A DNA stretch of 64,000 nucleotides from Hetaerina americana (GCA_022747635.1 JAKTNV010000005.1:52954513-53018512); one strand, 5' to 3'; positions 46,266-58,425 are shown, numbered from the stretch's first letter. Notes: a model not told the origin generated them from the sequence alone. Program-made: numbers and translations.

Positions 46266-47089
46266 GCAAAAGGTGCATTGGTTGGCGTAACTCGGAATAA
46301 CTTTCCAAATCTATCAAACTTCAACGAAAATTTAATAACAGCTACCAAGTCAAGCTTGGAAGTAGGAAAACATATCATTAGTACATACTGTGGAACATGA
46401 ACAGGAAGGCCATGACTTGAGCGAAAAGTTGATAATCCCTGGGAACTAATGTACGTATTTAATCAAATCTTATTAATTCAGTAAAATTACTTGATTTAAA
46501 CATATTTTTCTTATGAAAAGCATACGAATAGACTGGACACAATGTGAAATACGGTAATTGAATTAAAACAGTTTGTTAAGGAAAATACGTCGATACAAGG
46601 TGTCCCTCGGAAGGGATGACGGCGTCAGGATAGAGCCCGAAATTCACGGCTTATTCTCCATCCCCGCTGGTCTGAGTGGCGAGTACACTATTGCATCCAA
46701 GGCTAGGCGAAGCACTTCTCGTTGCCTCGGAAAGAGTTTTTATTTACACCATGACTGTAGGTACACAGTCGGACGCTCGCTTTGGGTGCTTCAGTGCTCT
46801 GAATCGAGCGTCATTAAATGCAAGTTGTCCAGAGTGGCTCATTCGACGTGCTAAGGTCCAGGCGGCACAGCATGCGTTTTGATCTAGCCGTGACTCGGCC
46901 GAACGTGGCCCAGTGAATCGAGAATTTCAAATGTGAGACCTGCGGTCCAAACACGGGAATAAAGCAATCCCTTCCGTATGCCTCACTTGTGCTTGCCTCC
47001 TGCTGCCCCTCTTCCTTAACTCTCTCCCTCTCCGTACTCACAATGCGTCGTGCAATTCCTAGCTTCGGTGCCCGTTTTACGAGGAATAA
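46266..47089. other. unidentified intergenic sequence with GC-richer patch
   Basis: 46590-46990 is GC-richer than the flanks. Frames at 46573-46854 and 46676-46882 (+) show no recognisable domain. It could be a decayed exon or repeat. Confidence 0.35.
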
Positions 47090-47265
47090 GACTAAGACTG
47101 TGGCGATTCGTGGAGAAATGTGAGGAGCAGCTGAGGAATCCGGAGTGGGGGTGACGGAGGTTCCATCGTTTCCGGAGAAATGAGGGTGGAATGCGGGTGG
47201 AGAGAGATGTCGGCCGGTGTTAGTGAAGGAGGGAGGAGGATTTGTAATGCGGGCACACGTGGAAA
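47090..47265. repeat. G/A-rich purine tract
   Basis: Plus-strand purine bias with several GGAG and GGGTGG motifs. No gene. Confidence 0.6.
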
Positions 47266-47306
47266 ATCCTGTTTATTTTGGTATCGAGGAGATAACCAGG
47301 ACTAGT

Positions 47307-47359
47307 TTTAATATCCAAAACCTGAGGTACCTGAGGTACCTCAGGTTTTGGATATTAAA
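47307..47359. repeat. perfect 25-bp palindrome with 3-base loop
   Basis: TTTAATATCCAAAACCTGAG followed by GTACC (47307-47331), the loop TGA, then the exact reverse complement to 47359. A further GGTACCTGAGG copy follows at about 47372-47382, so this short word occurs repeatedly in alternating orientation. Confidence 0.9.
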
Positions 47360-47399
47360 CATTTAACAAAAGGTACCTGAGGATGACGCCGTAGCTAGT

Positions 47400-49260
47400 C
47401 GTACCTGAAATAAAGTGGTGGATTTGAACAAAGTTTTTCTTTTTCATTTAATAGGAAAGTATTCTCAACAACTTTGAAACCAGGTGTTCATAGGTATATG
47501 CCCAGCCTCCAAATATATTAACTAAAGATAAAAGTAAAATGATAGAGTAAAAAACACCAAATATTGCGTGATACATGGAGGCATGTATGTGAATGAGTAT
47601 TTATTTACATTAGCTAGCACATAACAAAATATTACAACTAATATTTCTCCTTGTATGGCCGGTGCTACTGCATCCCACTGCACACATCCCTACGGTTGTT
47701 TGCTGAGTATTGTTTAGATGTAGAAAAGTGATTCTCGCAGCTGCGCGAAAGAAAGGTAGAAAGAAGAAACCTTTTAAACCTATTCTACATAATGATTCTA
47801 TTTAATCCCCAGTTGACGTGGGTCGCAGCTGTGTTTTCCCTTTATCGTTCTCAGGGAAAACGACATCTTAAACCTGTCCTTTTTGCAATTTATCTATCTG
47901 GTCTTGAATTCATGTTACGGTCTTCCAAAGTAAGATAAAGTTTTCTAAATGTGCTCCATGTATTTTGAAAACTGTACTGCCTAAAATTTACTTAAAAGAT
48001 TAAACCTATGCACAAATCTTCTATATTTTTTTAGTGATTCTCATCCTAAAACTTCAAAAAATCAACCCCGCCGTTCTGTTTATCGTAATTTCATTCGACG
48101 ACTCTTTTGTTTTGCCTTCGCTAGTTCTTTTACTGAGTATAAATCTTGAGGATCCAAAATACTCACCGCATAATCTAAGTGGATGGTCATTACAAAAAAA
48201 ACCCGTAAAACGATATCCGATTACGCTTATCAGCATCAGCACACAATCGAGAACGACATGGTCACCTTCCAAATTCAAAGAACGTCCGAAACATTAAGGG
48301 TTCATATTATTATTGCAGCAGAATTCACAATTTTAAAATTAGTAAAGCAAAATTAACTGTTTGCAATACATTTTTATGGATTTGTCTGTATTATGCTGGC
48401 AAAATGAAGATATTAACAATTGAAACTCCACAAGGAAGGACTGCGGTATTATGCAGAACATAGTGCACAGAAGGGATTTATTTTGGTGGATAATTTTATT
48501 TAAGAATGTACCCCTCGGGGAATATAATGGTACAAATAATTAAGAGTTGTCCGTCAAGTCCTATTGAGTACCTTTGAGTAAACTTAGGAATGATCCACTT
48601 ATTTTTCTCTGCGGCTACTAATTGTAGTTAGTAGTTCCTTATTCTTCTTATAGCATAATACCTTTTTCTCCTACAATGCTCAATTCAAAATATTCCTCCT
48701 ACTCCCTCATCATCTTTGATTCCGCTGCTTAAATGACATAACATCTCACGTTTTCAATTGTGTCTTTTTATATAATTGTTTTTTACCACTCAACAGCAAA
48801 AAGTCACTGTTGCGGCATCTCCCGCGGTTTCTTTGGTATTTCATTCTTGTTTGAATTTAGGTTGCACTTTTTGATCCTCCTCCTACACACATTATTTATA
48901 TTCAGGTTTCTCGGAGACAAACAGTGTTTGTAGTTATAGCCATTATATAGCGTTAATAATTCTTCCCTCCTTATAGTTCATTTAAACTTTAAATTTCCTA
49001 AAAATACTCTATAGCAGATGAATTATTTCGACGGAATAAGAAGAAAATAGAATATTAGTCTTATGTATCGAAGCAATGTGAAAATATAACCCTATCAGTA
49101 AGCTACTCGTGACTCTACGTTACTCGGTCCATATTTGTACAGGGCAGTCATGTGCACTCTTTCTGTTTACCATCAAATGCGGATCTCAAAAATCCAACTC
49201 CGATGAGGCCTGGCCTGACTCCTGCAACCCAGGACTCTCTGCATACACTTCGATCTCAAG
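47400..49260. other. AT-rich intergenic sequence, nothing recognised
   Basis: Opposed frames at 48034-48297 (+) and 48054-48278 (-) have no recognisable motif. Confidence 0.5.
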
Positions 49261-49264
49261 AAGG

Positions 49265-49480
49265 GTTAAGTAAGGTAGGAGAAATGAGGTGCGGGGCCGA
49301 CCTTGGTGGCAACGAGCTCCTAGGGTAGTATTTAGGTCAGAAGAAGGGTCGGTCGCTTTTTCGGGAAGTGGAGGGAAGTGGGGGGGTACTGGAGGTGCCT
49401 ATCTTCAAAAGTGTGAACGAGAGTGGTATGGGCACCAGAAGTGTGAGGATACTACGGGAACAGAAGGAGTTTGGGAGGGA
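49265..49480. repeat. G/A-rich purine-biased tract
   Basis: Purine-biased plus strand with G4-G7 runs. The frames at 49289-49579 (+) and 49337-49663 (-) are unsupported. Confidence 0.55.
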
Positions 49481-51225
49481 GGTTACATCCATTTTCAAAT
49501 GGCCAACCTCGCTTTTATAGTCAAATATGCGCCCATGGTTGCTAGAGGAAGTGAAAATACTTATTTTTGGAGGCTTTAAGAAATGTTTTTTTTCAACTGA
49601 GTAAACTTTGGACAAAAATATACTTGTTTTGAGTAACAAAATATGAATGGTACCTTCGCGCAATTACTTTTATCTCATTTGCTCAATCTGACCCTATTAA
49701 TTTTTCATCACACGTTTCAAATATTTTCACATTTTCAAAAAGCAGAAATATTATGAAATCATTTCAAAATATTTTACCAAATTGAATTCAGACACGGTAA
49801 AAAAAACCATAATTCTAGTTTCAACAAGGTATAAAATCAACATCTAAGAAGATATTTAATTATTTTATGGAAGATCATTAGCGATACAATTTTCTCTTCT
49901 GACTTAAATCAAATCCGATTCTCCATTTACCTACCCTTTCACTTGAGCCATGAAAAAGATGTTTGAATATCGGATTACACGTAAGCATTAGGAAAACTCT
50001 GCTTACGGATCAGAATATCTTCAAATAGGTGGAACTCATTGTCGCGTACCAATGGCAACAAGACAAACGAAGGACGTTTTTGGAGGGTGAGAGAGAGAGC
50101 TTAGCGTGATAACTCTATGATAGGTTACGCCATTAATTAATAATTAATAAAAAAATACCACCTTGAGTGGCAAGGAGATAAAATTTGCTAATGTTGCTCA
50201 GATTTACATCTTTTTTAACCTTAAGTATGATGTCACCATGGTTGTTGGTCGCATCTATTTATTTACCCCTCTACGTTTATGTTTGATGGACATTGAGATT
50301 AGGATCACTTACTGGTCAATCAACAGTCAACATTTCAGTAAAACTCATCCAGTTACGCCCTTAATTCAATGAATACGTAGATTAGATTGATTAACCTGTC
50401 ACCTGTCACATTGACAGTTGCGTCAGTGGACTGCTGTGTGGTCAATGCTGTCATTTTCAATTCCTAAATAATCAAATAAGTCATCACTATCCAGTAAAGC
50501 TGCTTTTTTCCAATGGAACATACGTGGAAAAGGTATTTAGTGAATATAGTGCCTTGCCTGGTGGTAGCGGGGAATTAAAAATCAATTTCAAATGATACAA
50601 AATGAGAAAATTACGTTCAAGAAGTACAGTCACTATTAATGGTTCTATCTCATCAGTAAAAGTGTAGGTACGAAGAGGTTAATCCAATAAACATTTTCCG
50701 AAACCTTTTTTCAAGAATCTAGGCTACCTTGAAATGAGTCCACGGAGCTATATAATATATACTCATTTAAGTGAGAAGCTATTACAACTTTTAGATGTTA
50801 AAACTGGATAGTTTAATCTCATGGTCACCAACAATCGCAGATATTTTTCGTTAAAATATTGCTGAACTATTTGCAAAAAACTTATATTCTACATTAGGAC
50901 AAGGTGTTATTGATTTATATGCCTGCCAAGGTGGCTCAAGTAGCCGCTGTACTTATCGTGTCGTGTGGGAAACAATTATGACTCCCGAAGTGAGTGCCAT
51001 GATAGGTAAGCAGTAAAAATTAGGGGAGAGATTTGTTTGCCACGGTGGAACTGCTCAGATAACAATTCACTATTTCGTCCATATTTTATCAACGTATTCG
51101 ACGTAAAAAATACTGCACTGGTTTTGTCTTGCTCCACATTCAAGTAGAAACGCAGGTTCAGATAGAAATAACTGGTATTTGTACCAGAAGACGTGCATTT
51201 GTGACCTAATCAGTGGTCCCTAAAC
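49481..51225. other. AT-rich intergenic sequence with a faint tRNA-like segment
   Basis: No gene. GCCAAGGTGGCTCAAGTAGC at about 50925-50945 resembles a SINE box A, but no convincing box B follows, so it is not annotated as a SINE. Confidence 0.45.
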
Positions 51226-51227
51226 TA

Positions 51228-51765
51228 TATATGGTTAGTAAAAATAGTATCGGTAAAAGTTTCGAAAAATTAAATTTATTTTAGACATTGCTACAATGCC
51301 TAAAAATTCCTTAAAGTAAATTCCTTGAACGGCGACCCACCTTTACCATCGAAGTTTCCATCACTAAAATTGTTCCTGGTAGGCGTATTCCGGAAGGTCC
51401 TTGAGATTACGCGTGTAAGCCTCTTTGACGGCCCTTGGAACCCCGTGTTGGCGTCCTTTGAGGGCGATTTCACTCTTGAGAATAGGAAATAGTTTGCTGA
51501 TGCCAAGTCAGCGCTGTAAGGGGGTAGGGGAATCGTCGCGATGTCGTCGCAAAAGGCCTTTTGCAAGCAGACACTCGACTCTGATTTTGGTAATCCGTTA
51601 AAACCTTCGGTTTGACGAGTTTGGCGCAGATATCTCAAATCACCAAATTTTCAGTGGTAATGGTGTGCTCTGTCATCTTATCAATGCCAATAAGAACTGA
51701 ATGCCAATACGTTTGAATTCAGCACTTCGCGCATGCTTTTTATGCTAGCCACGCATGTCTCCACA
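51228..51765 (-). mobile_element. internally deleted mariner derivative, copy 2
   Basis: Minus-strand pieces: MTEHTITTENLVI, then ICAKLVKPKVLTDYQNQSRV (end of the DNA-binding half), then CLLAK/CLQKAFCDDIATIPLP and PYSADLASANYFLF. In another frame ALKGRQHGVPRAVKEAYTRN, LKDLPEYAYQEQF and VAVQGIYFKEF form the C-terminus. As in copy 1 (23125-23640), the protein passes from the LTDxQ region straight to SR[AV]..CLLAK, so the segment with the first two catalytic aspartates is missing at the same point. The third Asp reads Asn here (SAN). The flanking AAAAATAGTATCGGTAAAAG matches the outer end of copy 1. Confidence 0.8.
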
Positions 51766-52490
51766 CATTCCAAATGCATGAAGTTCTTAAAACAATCAAT
51801 AAAACTAAGATGTTCTTATGTTTGAAATGCTAAAATTAATGTTTATAGACTTTGTCGCAGTCATTGGACTCTTTTCTTTTTGTTATTTTTCAGCAACGTT
51901 CACGCTCATTCCTTTTAACTACATATATCTTCATGCAAAATACGTAATTAACATTGCTCTATTACCAGAAAAGAAATACATTCAATGTTCAGTTAAAATG
52001 CAAAGATTATCGTACTAGACATTACCCTAATCTCGCTGGAACATACTTATTGCTAATAAACCAGTGACTGGTTGTTCCTGCTATAGTAAATTGCATTTGG
52101 TTTGACGTGCGATACAGGGAAACACTAACAAATAAATTATTTCCGATCTCACGCGTCGTATTAAGGAACGAAATATTTGCACTGATCCACATTAAGAAAT
52201 TTGTCATGTATATTAATGTTATTGCCATGCAATAAGAAATTTGTAGACTCGAGGCTTCCAATCGTATCCCTCGCGCATGATACACGCACTTTTTTTACTC
52301 CTAATATTACAATACACCACTAAATAAATATCAATTGGTGATATTCCTTCATAACTCTCACTACCCGACATTGGTATTTAATTCATTCCAAAATGCAATG
52401 GATTCAAATTTGAAGACTAACTGAACTGTGAATTTGGGAAAGTTCTGCTTCATTTCCTTCGTGCTAAGTCCAAATCAGAACGGGGACCCG
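51766..52490. other. AT-rich intergenic sequence, nothing recognised
   Basis: No supported gene or repeat. Confidence 0.5.
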
Positions 52491-53340
52491 GAGCAGATGT
52501 CTTCCGTTGAAGGGCAAGGGTACTTAGGCGGAGAGGGGTGGTTAAGCGCCGCGCGAGGCTATATCGGCCAGCCGTTCTCTTCGACTTGAGTGATTCATGG
52601 CCTTTGCTTGTGTGTCTCCCCAGAAACTCCGCACTCAGGTGGAGGCGGCAGCGTGTGCTTCTCGCCCTCGGAGAAATTTTTACGACGTCCCTTCCCAGTC
52701 CTTCGGTCCGTCGGCAGGAGGGAGATAGAGAAATAGACGGGGTGTGGGGAGCAGCGCGAAGGGTAAAGAGTGAACTCTGGGTCGAACCAGGGAGGTCCGG
52801 TAAGCGGGCCGCACATAAGCGGTGCCTTTCGCGGGAAACTGAAGTCAGCCGTGGATATCTCCGTGGTCGTAAAAGGGGAGTGGGGGGGTTTTGGGATGGG
52901 GAGATCGAGGGGATGGGGTTAAGGGTTTATTTTTTTTCTGGTGGGCGTTAAGGTTCTGGAATAAGGTTTGGCCGTAAAAAGAACGATGGGAGGGGTGGAG
53001 TTCGCGGGAAATTAAATAGGGAAGTGTTCTCTGGGATCGGATGGTGAACTGAGGCCGTGGAAATGTTGGGGAGATGAGGAACACCGTGAACGCATTCACG
53101 TTGGTTTTCGTGGCGGGGTTGGAAAAGAGGGGAATTAAAACAGGGGTCCGTTTCTCCTCTCCTGGTGAGCGGGGGTTTTTGTGTGGCTGGATTGACACGC
53201 GCGGAGTTATTTATGCGGATGGCGATGACTGTGGTGGGGCGAATTACAGCTCGTGTAAAAGTCGATATTCGCCCCCAACCGGAGGAATTCAGGCGTAAAG
53301 TATTGCGGTCATATGGGAGAGCCTCTTTATTACTCTTCTC
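52491..53340. other. GC- and CpG-rich, purine-biased segment
   Basis: The plus strand is G-rich with CpGs and G runs (for example GGGGAGTGGGGGGG near 52876). Overlapping frames of 137 (+), 117 (-) and 74 (+) residues have skewed composition and no domain. It could be a CpG-rich promoter region, but no downstream exon can be recognised. Confidence 0.4.
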
Positions 53341-55763
53341 GCCGATTCCAAAATAAACGACTCGTCGTTTTACGGGCTCTTGCTCAGAGGATGTGAATGA
53401 GTAATGTCCAATTTCTCTTTGGTCCTGCGAGCGGGAATATTTAGTCTTCTGTTTCCTACACCTATGCTATTTTCGAGGGCTTTCTACTACTTCTCATGTT
53501 GTATTCTATTTTGAAACATTGAAATCTACCACTATCCCCTAAAAAATTATTTGAATCACCTACATTTCAACTTACTTTTGATACATAACTGCTATACAGT
53601 AATTTAAAGTCCATGGATTTTTTAGCTTTTATACATTTATGGAAAGGCTCATATACCAGTATTCATATACAAGTTTTTCATTTGTTAAAGTATTTTGAGA
53701 ATAATGTTGATAAAGATATAATCTTTAAGAGGGAAGAATTCTTTTCACAAGAGATAAAATTATACTGTCCAAATTTGAATTATTTTTTTCGTTAGTTTAG
53801 TTAATAATTTGATTTAACATTTAGGGACTTCTAACGCAAATACGTTATAGAACGGTGGTTTTTGTAAGGAGAGTAAGCAAAGAGTTAATTCTGTAAATCA
53901 TATTTGAAAATACCAATTTTTCAATACAGGTAAATATTTTTCCTGCGATATTTGTTTATTGGCGTACATATTCCATGGTGGCCCATTCTCTCATTTAATT
54001 GTTCGCATTTTCACTAGGGTGTTGAACACTGTTTGTTTAAAGCCGCTACTAAATATTGAAACAGGATTCATTTCCTAATGACCTGTTTCTATTTTTCAGT
54101 TTTAATAGTACGCCATTAGAACTGTATAGCATTTTCTTTGCTAGAATTATAAATTACTTTAAATAAGCATATATTTCCTACTTATATTTTGCAATAGATT
54201 TCAGTTTTTGAATTAAATTTTTAATTAACAACGGTTTCCTAGCAAAGGAAATATAAATCATGAAGAAAAAAAATTGGACTGATAGTCACTCAGTCACGTC
54301 ACGTCAATGACTGTGCCATTTAACGAGATCCATATGAAATCATTCTGTTAATGTATCTTTTACTTTCATCGGTACTACAAGGGCTTGGTCGTATTTCTGT
54401 TAGGATGAACTAAATCTTTTGAAAGATAAGATTTTAGACGTATCGTATATCCAGCAATTTACCGTTTTAATCATGAAAAAGATATACAATGAAAATATGT
54501 TAAAAACTCGGAAGTTTTTATATAATTCCCCACTATTCAGGTATCGAAATGCGATAAAAAGAGCTCTTAAGATGGGAGACAGGCTGAAAGACTCAGAAAT
54601 AATATATTTTGAAACGTTTACGAGGAAAGTTTTCCTCCAGCATTCCTCGTTTCATTTCATGCCCGGCAAACACGTAGGAAAACAATATTTTATTTGAGAA
54701 AGAGCGAACGCTGGATATTCCACAAAAAGTTCTTCATAAATCATCATGCTTTAATTTTATTTTCTTTCCCACTCCGCCCCACTCTACGATTTAAATAAAG
54801 AAAAATCTCATGCGGACGGTACCGACACTGTGCCTACCACGGCGGAGCGTTTCCGGAGACGGGTTGATTTTGAATCGCAAGATGGAGTCAAAAACTCATG
54901 GATGCGTTTGTTTTTTTCCCACAGTTTCTCTCCTTCAGCAGACCGAAAGGATGAGCTTGAATGGGAGACCGAGTAAACATTTTGAAATTCATTGAGCGTA
55001 CTAATCATGAGGAAAAATAAACATTTTCCGATTGCCTCTTCGCCCTTCTTTTGTATTCATTGTCTTCATCGATCAAATTTGAGTGGATAGCTAGCCAGTT
55101 ATTTTTTATTGAGGGAAAAATAAGTTTAAAAAATTTTATAAATATGCAAACAGCGATGAAAAACACGATAAATGGGAAAACATCGGTACATTTCGACGAT
55201 TTAATGTTTTCGCAAGGTTTCCTCGCTAGGCTCGAGTTGTTGTGACCAACCAATAATAATAGGCTGTAATTAGTGGTTGCTCTATAGAATCTAGATAGAG
55301 ATTACTTTTCCAATTGATTTAATGAAGAGCTTCATTTGCTTCTTAAATACTTTCTCAACGACTCTTATATATCTCTAGATCTCATGTTGTTTACTTAAAT
55401 GTAACAAAGAGGAGTAAATACTGCCACAGAAACGCTAATTAGGATAATACGTGGCATTTATGACAGCAAATGCCTTGTCGTGTTGTTCGTTGATATTATG
55501 GTCTACTTTATGTAATTTCACCCCAACTGGAAACAAAGCCTAATACTTTCGGAAATAGAACCTTTAATATTCAGTTTTTGTCGCCTTATTGATTTGAAAA
55601 TATTTGAATTTTCAAGAAAATGGTGGGGCATGCAAAACTAGTGGGGCATGCATAATTTGAAAGAATATAACTTCTGAAGAAAATGAGATACCAGCATAAG
55701 TTACCATTAAAAAAAGGACATAGTAATAGAAAATGCGGATGAGGGTATGTTTATCACATAAAA
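53341..55763. other. AT-rich intergenic sequence, nothing recognised
   Basis: The 92-residue frame at 54419-54697 (+), rich in Lys, Phe and Ile, matches no family I know. Other frames are short. Confidence 0.5.
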
Positions 55764-56002
55764 ACAGTAATCTACCCGAGGATTGGTTTTGACAATTGGG
55801 ATTAGAGTTCACCTGTTACTAAGCCCAACGGCGTGTGAAGTTCACTCATCAGATTAAGGGACCAGTTTCCAGTGATGGGCCGCTAGAAGATATGTTGTCA
55901 GAAAAATTACGTAACTTGGTTGAAGCTTGAAGTTATGTTCAGAGGCGTCATCTGGAACCGAACCCGGTCCTTTAGTCAGTGGCCCAGTGCTCTACCCACT
56001 GT
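55764..56002 (-). mobile_element. tRNA-derived SINE, copy 2
   Basis: Antisense. The minus-strand head CAGTGGGTAGAGCACTGGGC (box A-like) and GACCGGGTTCGGTTCCAG (box B-like) are clear. The body shares TAGAGTTCACCTG, TACTAAGCCCAACGGCGTGTG, read on plus as two adjacent blocks, with copies 1 and 3. The tail in plus orientation, CAGTAATCTACCCGAGGATT, is the counterpart of GTAGTTATCAACCCGAAGGT in copy 3. It is the most diverged copy in the body but has the best tRNA head. Confidence 0.8.
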
Positions 56003-56510
56003 ATATACCTCCTGCATATCCTTAACATAGCTTAAATTAGAAGTTTAATTTTTAATATCGATTGTGACCCTTTTACCTCATATTCCCACATGTTACCATT
56101 GTGTTTCTGTATGCTCATACTAAAGGTATCTATTTTAAGTAATTTTTTGTGAAAATAATAGTTTCTTCAAGTCCTTTTACTCCCATTTCTATGATGATAA
56201 AACGGAGTGTAATGTTGAGTAATTTGCAAAACTGCCATTTTTTTTATTAAAAACACGGCATTAAATATAGTGCGAATATAATTCAAATAATGTTTGTTTG
56301 ATCAAGGTTTTTTGGTGTTTGGGTCAAATTCAACTCTTTAAATCGGAAAAAAAGTCAACGAGATCATACTTAGACACCATCTGTCGAATACACTTGCTGC
56401 AAATTGAGGTGGGAGTAAACCAAAACACTGCCAAATTACTACGTAACCATTTGCTCCCACGGGAATGACGATCGATAAAACTACAGTGCTTTCAATGCTC
56501 GGCGAAGGGG
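56003..56510. other. AT-rich intergenic sequence, nothing recognised
   Basis: No supported feature. Confidence 0.5.
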
Positions 56511-56815
56511 TGCTCATTGCATTCCTGCCATTAAGAAAGACGGAAGCGAGTGCCCCACTTGCCCACTGAGTCGGAAACTCGAGTGCGGTTCAGAGGGAGT
56601 GACAGTTGAATCGTCACGAGTGCGTTATCATTCGACTCTTTTTCCTCCCGAGAGCGGGTGCTCGGCGCACGAAGTGGAAATAGGAACGCGGATTGCGAAT
56701 TCCCCGATGGGGGGATGAGGAAAGGGTTGAATGGGAAGGATGGTAAAGTGAGCCGTGGAAAAATATGGAGGAAAAGGGAAGGGGGAAGTTCGGAAGTGAG
56801 AGAAAGGGTCGTGCA
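56511..56815. repeat. purine-biased, CpG-containing tract
   Basis: G/A-rich on the plus strand at about 56630-56810. Overlapping frames on both strands (56531-56875 -, 56614-56829 -, 56658-56855 +) are unsupported and follow from the composition. Confidence 0.5.
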
Positions 56816-56986
56816 ATATTTCGATTCATGGAAAGTGATGTTTATACTGCAATAACTCATTTTATGCTGAAACATGGCAGTGGGCCTTGTTTGGCGTGCA
56901 TCATAGGTTCCACGATCATCTGTTGTACGAGAATAGCATGAAAACTACCCGAACTAACAAATAATTGAGATATTTTTCCTTAAAAT

Positions 56987-57415
56987 TTATTTTTGACTTT
57001 CGGCACATTCTCCTTTTAAATCGATAACATTTTTCCAACGATCCTCTTTCAACTTTTTTAAACCTTCCAAGTTGTATTTGACGTCTTTCTCCGCAAATAG
57101 GCATTTTTCTATGCGATACCCTCCGCATCCGATTAAAATATTTGTCCTCCAAGCAAAACTTTAAGGTCATAAAAAAGGAAAAAGTTACTTTGGGGGGTCA
57201 CTTCTGGTAGATACGGTCAGTGATTAGCATATTCGAAGTGTAATTCGTGAATTTTAGCGATGGCGACCGCCAAAGCGTGAACATATGCGTTGTCCTGATA
57301 GAAAATCACGCTTTCTCCTTCTTTTAATGTGTTATTTTTTCAATTTCTGCCTTCTGTTTGAATGGTAAGGATGCGAAATATTCTGTTATTGTTTTACCTT
57401 TCACAGGATAATCGA
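56987..57415 (-). pseudogene. mariner transposase C-terminal remnant
   Basis: Minus-strand frames: GKTITEYFASL, then VIFYQDNAYVHALAVAIAKI followed by HELHFEYANH (second catalytic Asp 57292-57294). PYLPEVTPQSNFFLF corresponds to PPYSPDLAPSDFFLF and has lost the third Asp. AEKDVKYNLEGLKKLKEDRW and IDLKGECAESQK-stop (57.0 kb) form the C-terminus. There are frameshifts and stops. Sequence at about 56925-56950 (TACGAGAATAGCATGAAAAC) may be the terminal repeat. The N-terminal half is absent, and the remnant ends near a (TA)n tract and LINE fragment B. Confidence 0.82.
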
Positions 57416-57515
57416 AGGACCCATACGTAAGGGTTTTACGTAACCCAACGGATGGGGTAACTTCACATTAATGAGCAAGCTTGTAACACGGGTGAGTTTA
57501 GGGAAGTTCCCCAGG

Positions 57516-57520
<5 letters not shown>

Positions 57521-57567
<47 letters not shown>
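57521..57567. repeat. (TA)n microsatellite at LINE 5' junction
   Basis: About 23 TA units; the first LINE base follows directly. The minus-strand frames at 57401-57896 run through this repeat and are artefacts. Confidence 0.95.
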
Positions 57568-57569
<2 letters not shown>

Positions 57570-58000
57570 TGCGGAAACGTGTTCATTGAAGCAGGAGGAT
57601 AGACGTAGATTGGAGGCTTTTGAAATGTGGGTGTGGAGAAGAATGGAGAAGGTGAAATGGACAGAGAAGAAAACAAATGAGGAAGTACTTGGTATGGTGG
57701 GCGAAGAGAGGGGTTTGTTGGGAGCAATCCTATGGAGGCAGGAAAAGTGGATGAAGGGGGTGTTGACCGGCAGTGGGATGTTGAAGACTGTGATAGAGGG
57801 TAGAATGTTGGGCAAAAGAGGAAAGGGAAGGAACAGGATAGGGATGTTGGACGGGATGAAGGGAGGAAGGAAGTACTCAGAGATGAAGAGGGACATGATA
57901 TACAGTAGGATGATGGATTTTGTGTTTTGTTAGGAGTAATAAAATATTTGTTTGGTAGTTGTGTCCATCCAAAAACCTACCTTAACCGGTAAATTACCTT

Positions 58001-58013
<13 letters not shown>
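57565..58013 (+). pseudogene. LINE reverse-transcriptase C-terminus and 3' UTR (fragment B)
   Basis: The frame is open from the (TA)n junction: YGAETCSLKQEDRRRLEAFE, MWVWRRMEKVKWTEKKTNEE, VLGMVGEERGLLGAILWRQE, KWMKGVLTGSGMLKTVIEGR and KRGKGRNRIGML, with a stop at 57931-57933. This is the intact C-terminal end of a non-LTR reverse-transcriptase protein. The 3' UTR ends GTTGTGTCCATCCAAAAAC, CTACCTTAACCGGTAAATT and ACCTT plus an A run. It is 5'-truncated, as is usual for target-primed retrotransposition, with no lesion in the remaining frame, so it is the youngest of the four fragments. Confidence 0.88.
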
Positions 58014-58031
<18 letters not shown>

Positions 58032-58093
58032 TATAAGCGTCTTTATTCGGGCACCATTGAGATCCTTCTTCCATTTAACCCTTCCTCAAGGAT
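58014..58093 (-). other. (TA)n with adjacent CTTGAGGAAGG motif, possible retroelement terminus
   Basis: Minus strand: ATCCTTGAGGAAGGGTTAAA, then GAAGGATCTCAATGGTGCCC, GAATAAAGACGC and (TA)n at 58014-58034. The order CTTGAGGAAGG, a short interval, GCCCGAA, then a TA tract resembles the motif at 28965-29056. Similar CTTGAnGAAGG...CCGAAAC words occur in Penelope-like element termini (family knowledge). The assignment here is tentative. Confidence 0.3.
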
Positions 58094-58425
58094 ATAAAAG
58101 CAATAATAATAATAATAGGAAATATATAGCAATTTAAAAAAAGAAAAAAATTGTAAAGTCATACATATATTAAAAAATAAATAAGTACATGGAGTAATAT
58201 TCTTTTGGGAAAACTAAGGAGTTGAGACATAAGAACCCTAATAAAAACCCACGCAGGAAAATACGCCTAAAGAGGAGGCTGTGAAAAACCTTCAAACACC
58301 CTGCAAAATAAAAAATAAAATAAAGTAATAATAACGAGTAAAATAATTAAGGAATAAAATAAAGAAAATAAAGGTAAGAAAAATAAATAAAATTAACAGA
58401 AAAGATATATAAAGGAGGGGACGCC
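58094..58425. repeat. A-rich low-complexity tract with AAT repeats
   Basis: The plus strand is dominated by A with AATAAAATAAAG-like repeats and (AAT)n at 58098-58118. No gene. Confidence 0.75.

Noticed and set aside
45820..46317. 165-residue minus-strand frame
   Set aside because: Crosses a G12 run and the purine/pyrimidine switch; Arg/Gly and Pro runs only.
50925..51010. Possible tRNA-derived SINE head
   Set aside because: Box A-like sequence only; no acceptable box B and no shared body with the other SINEs.
52538..53198. Overlapping 137- and 117-residue frames on opposite strands
   Set aside because: Purine-biased GC-rich sequence keeps both strands open; no recognisable domain or splice context.
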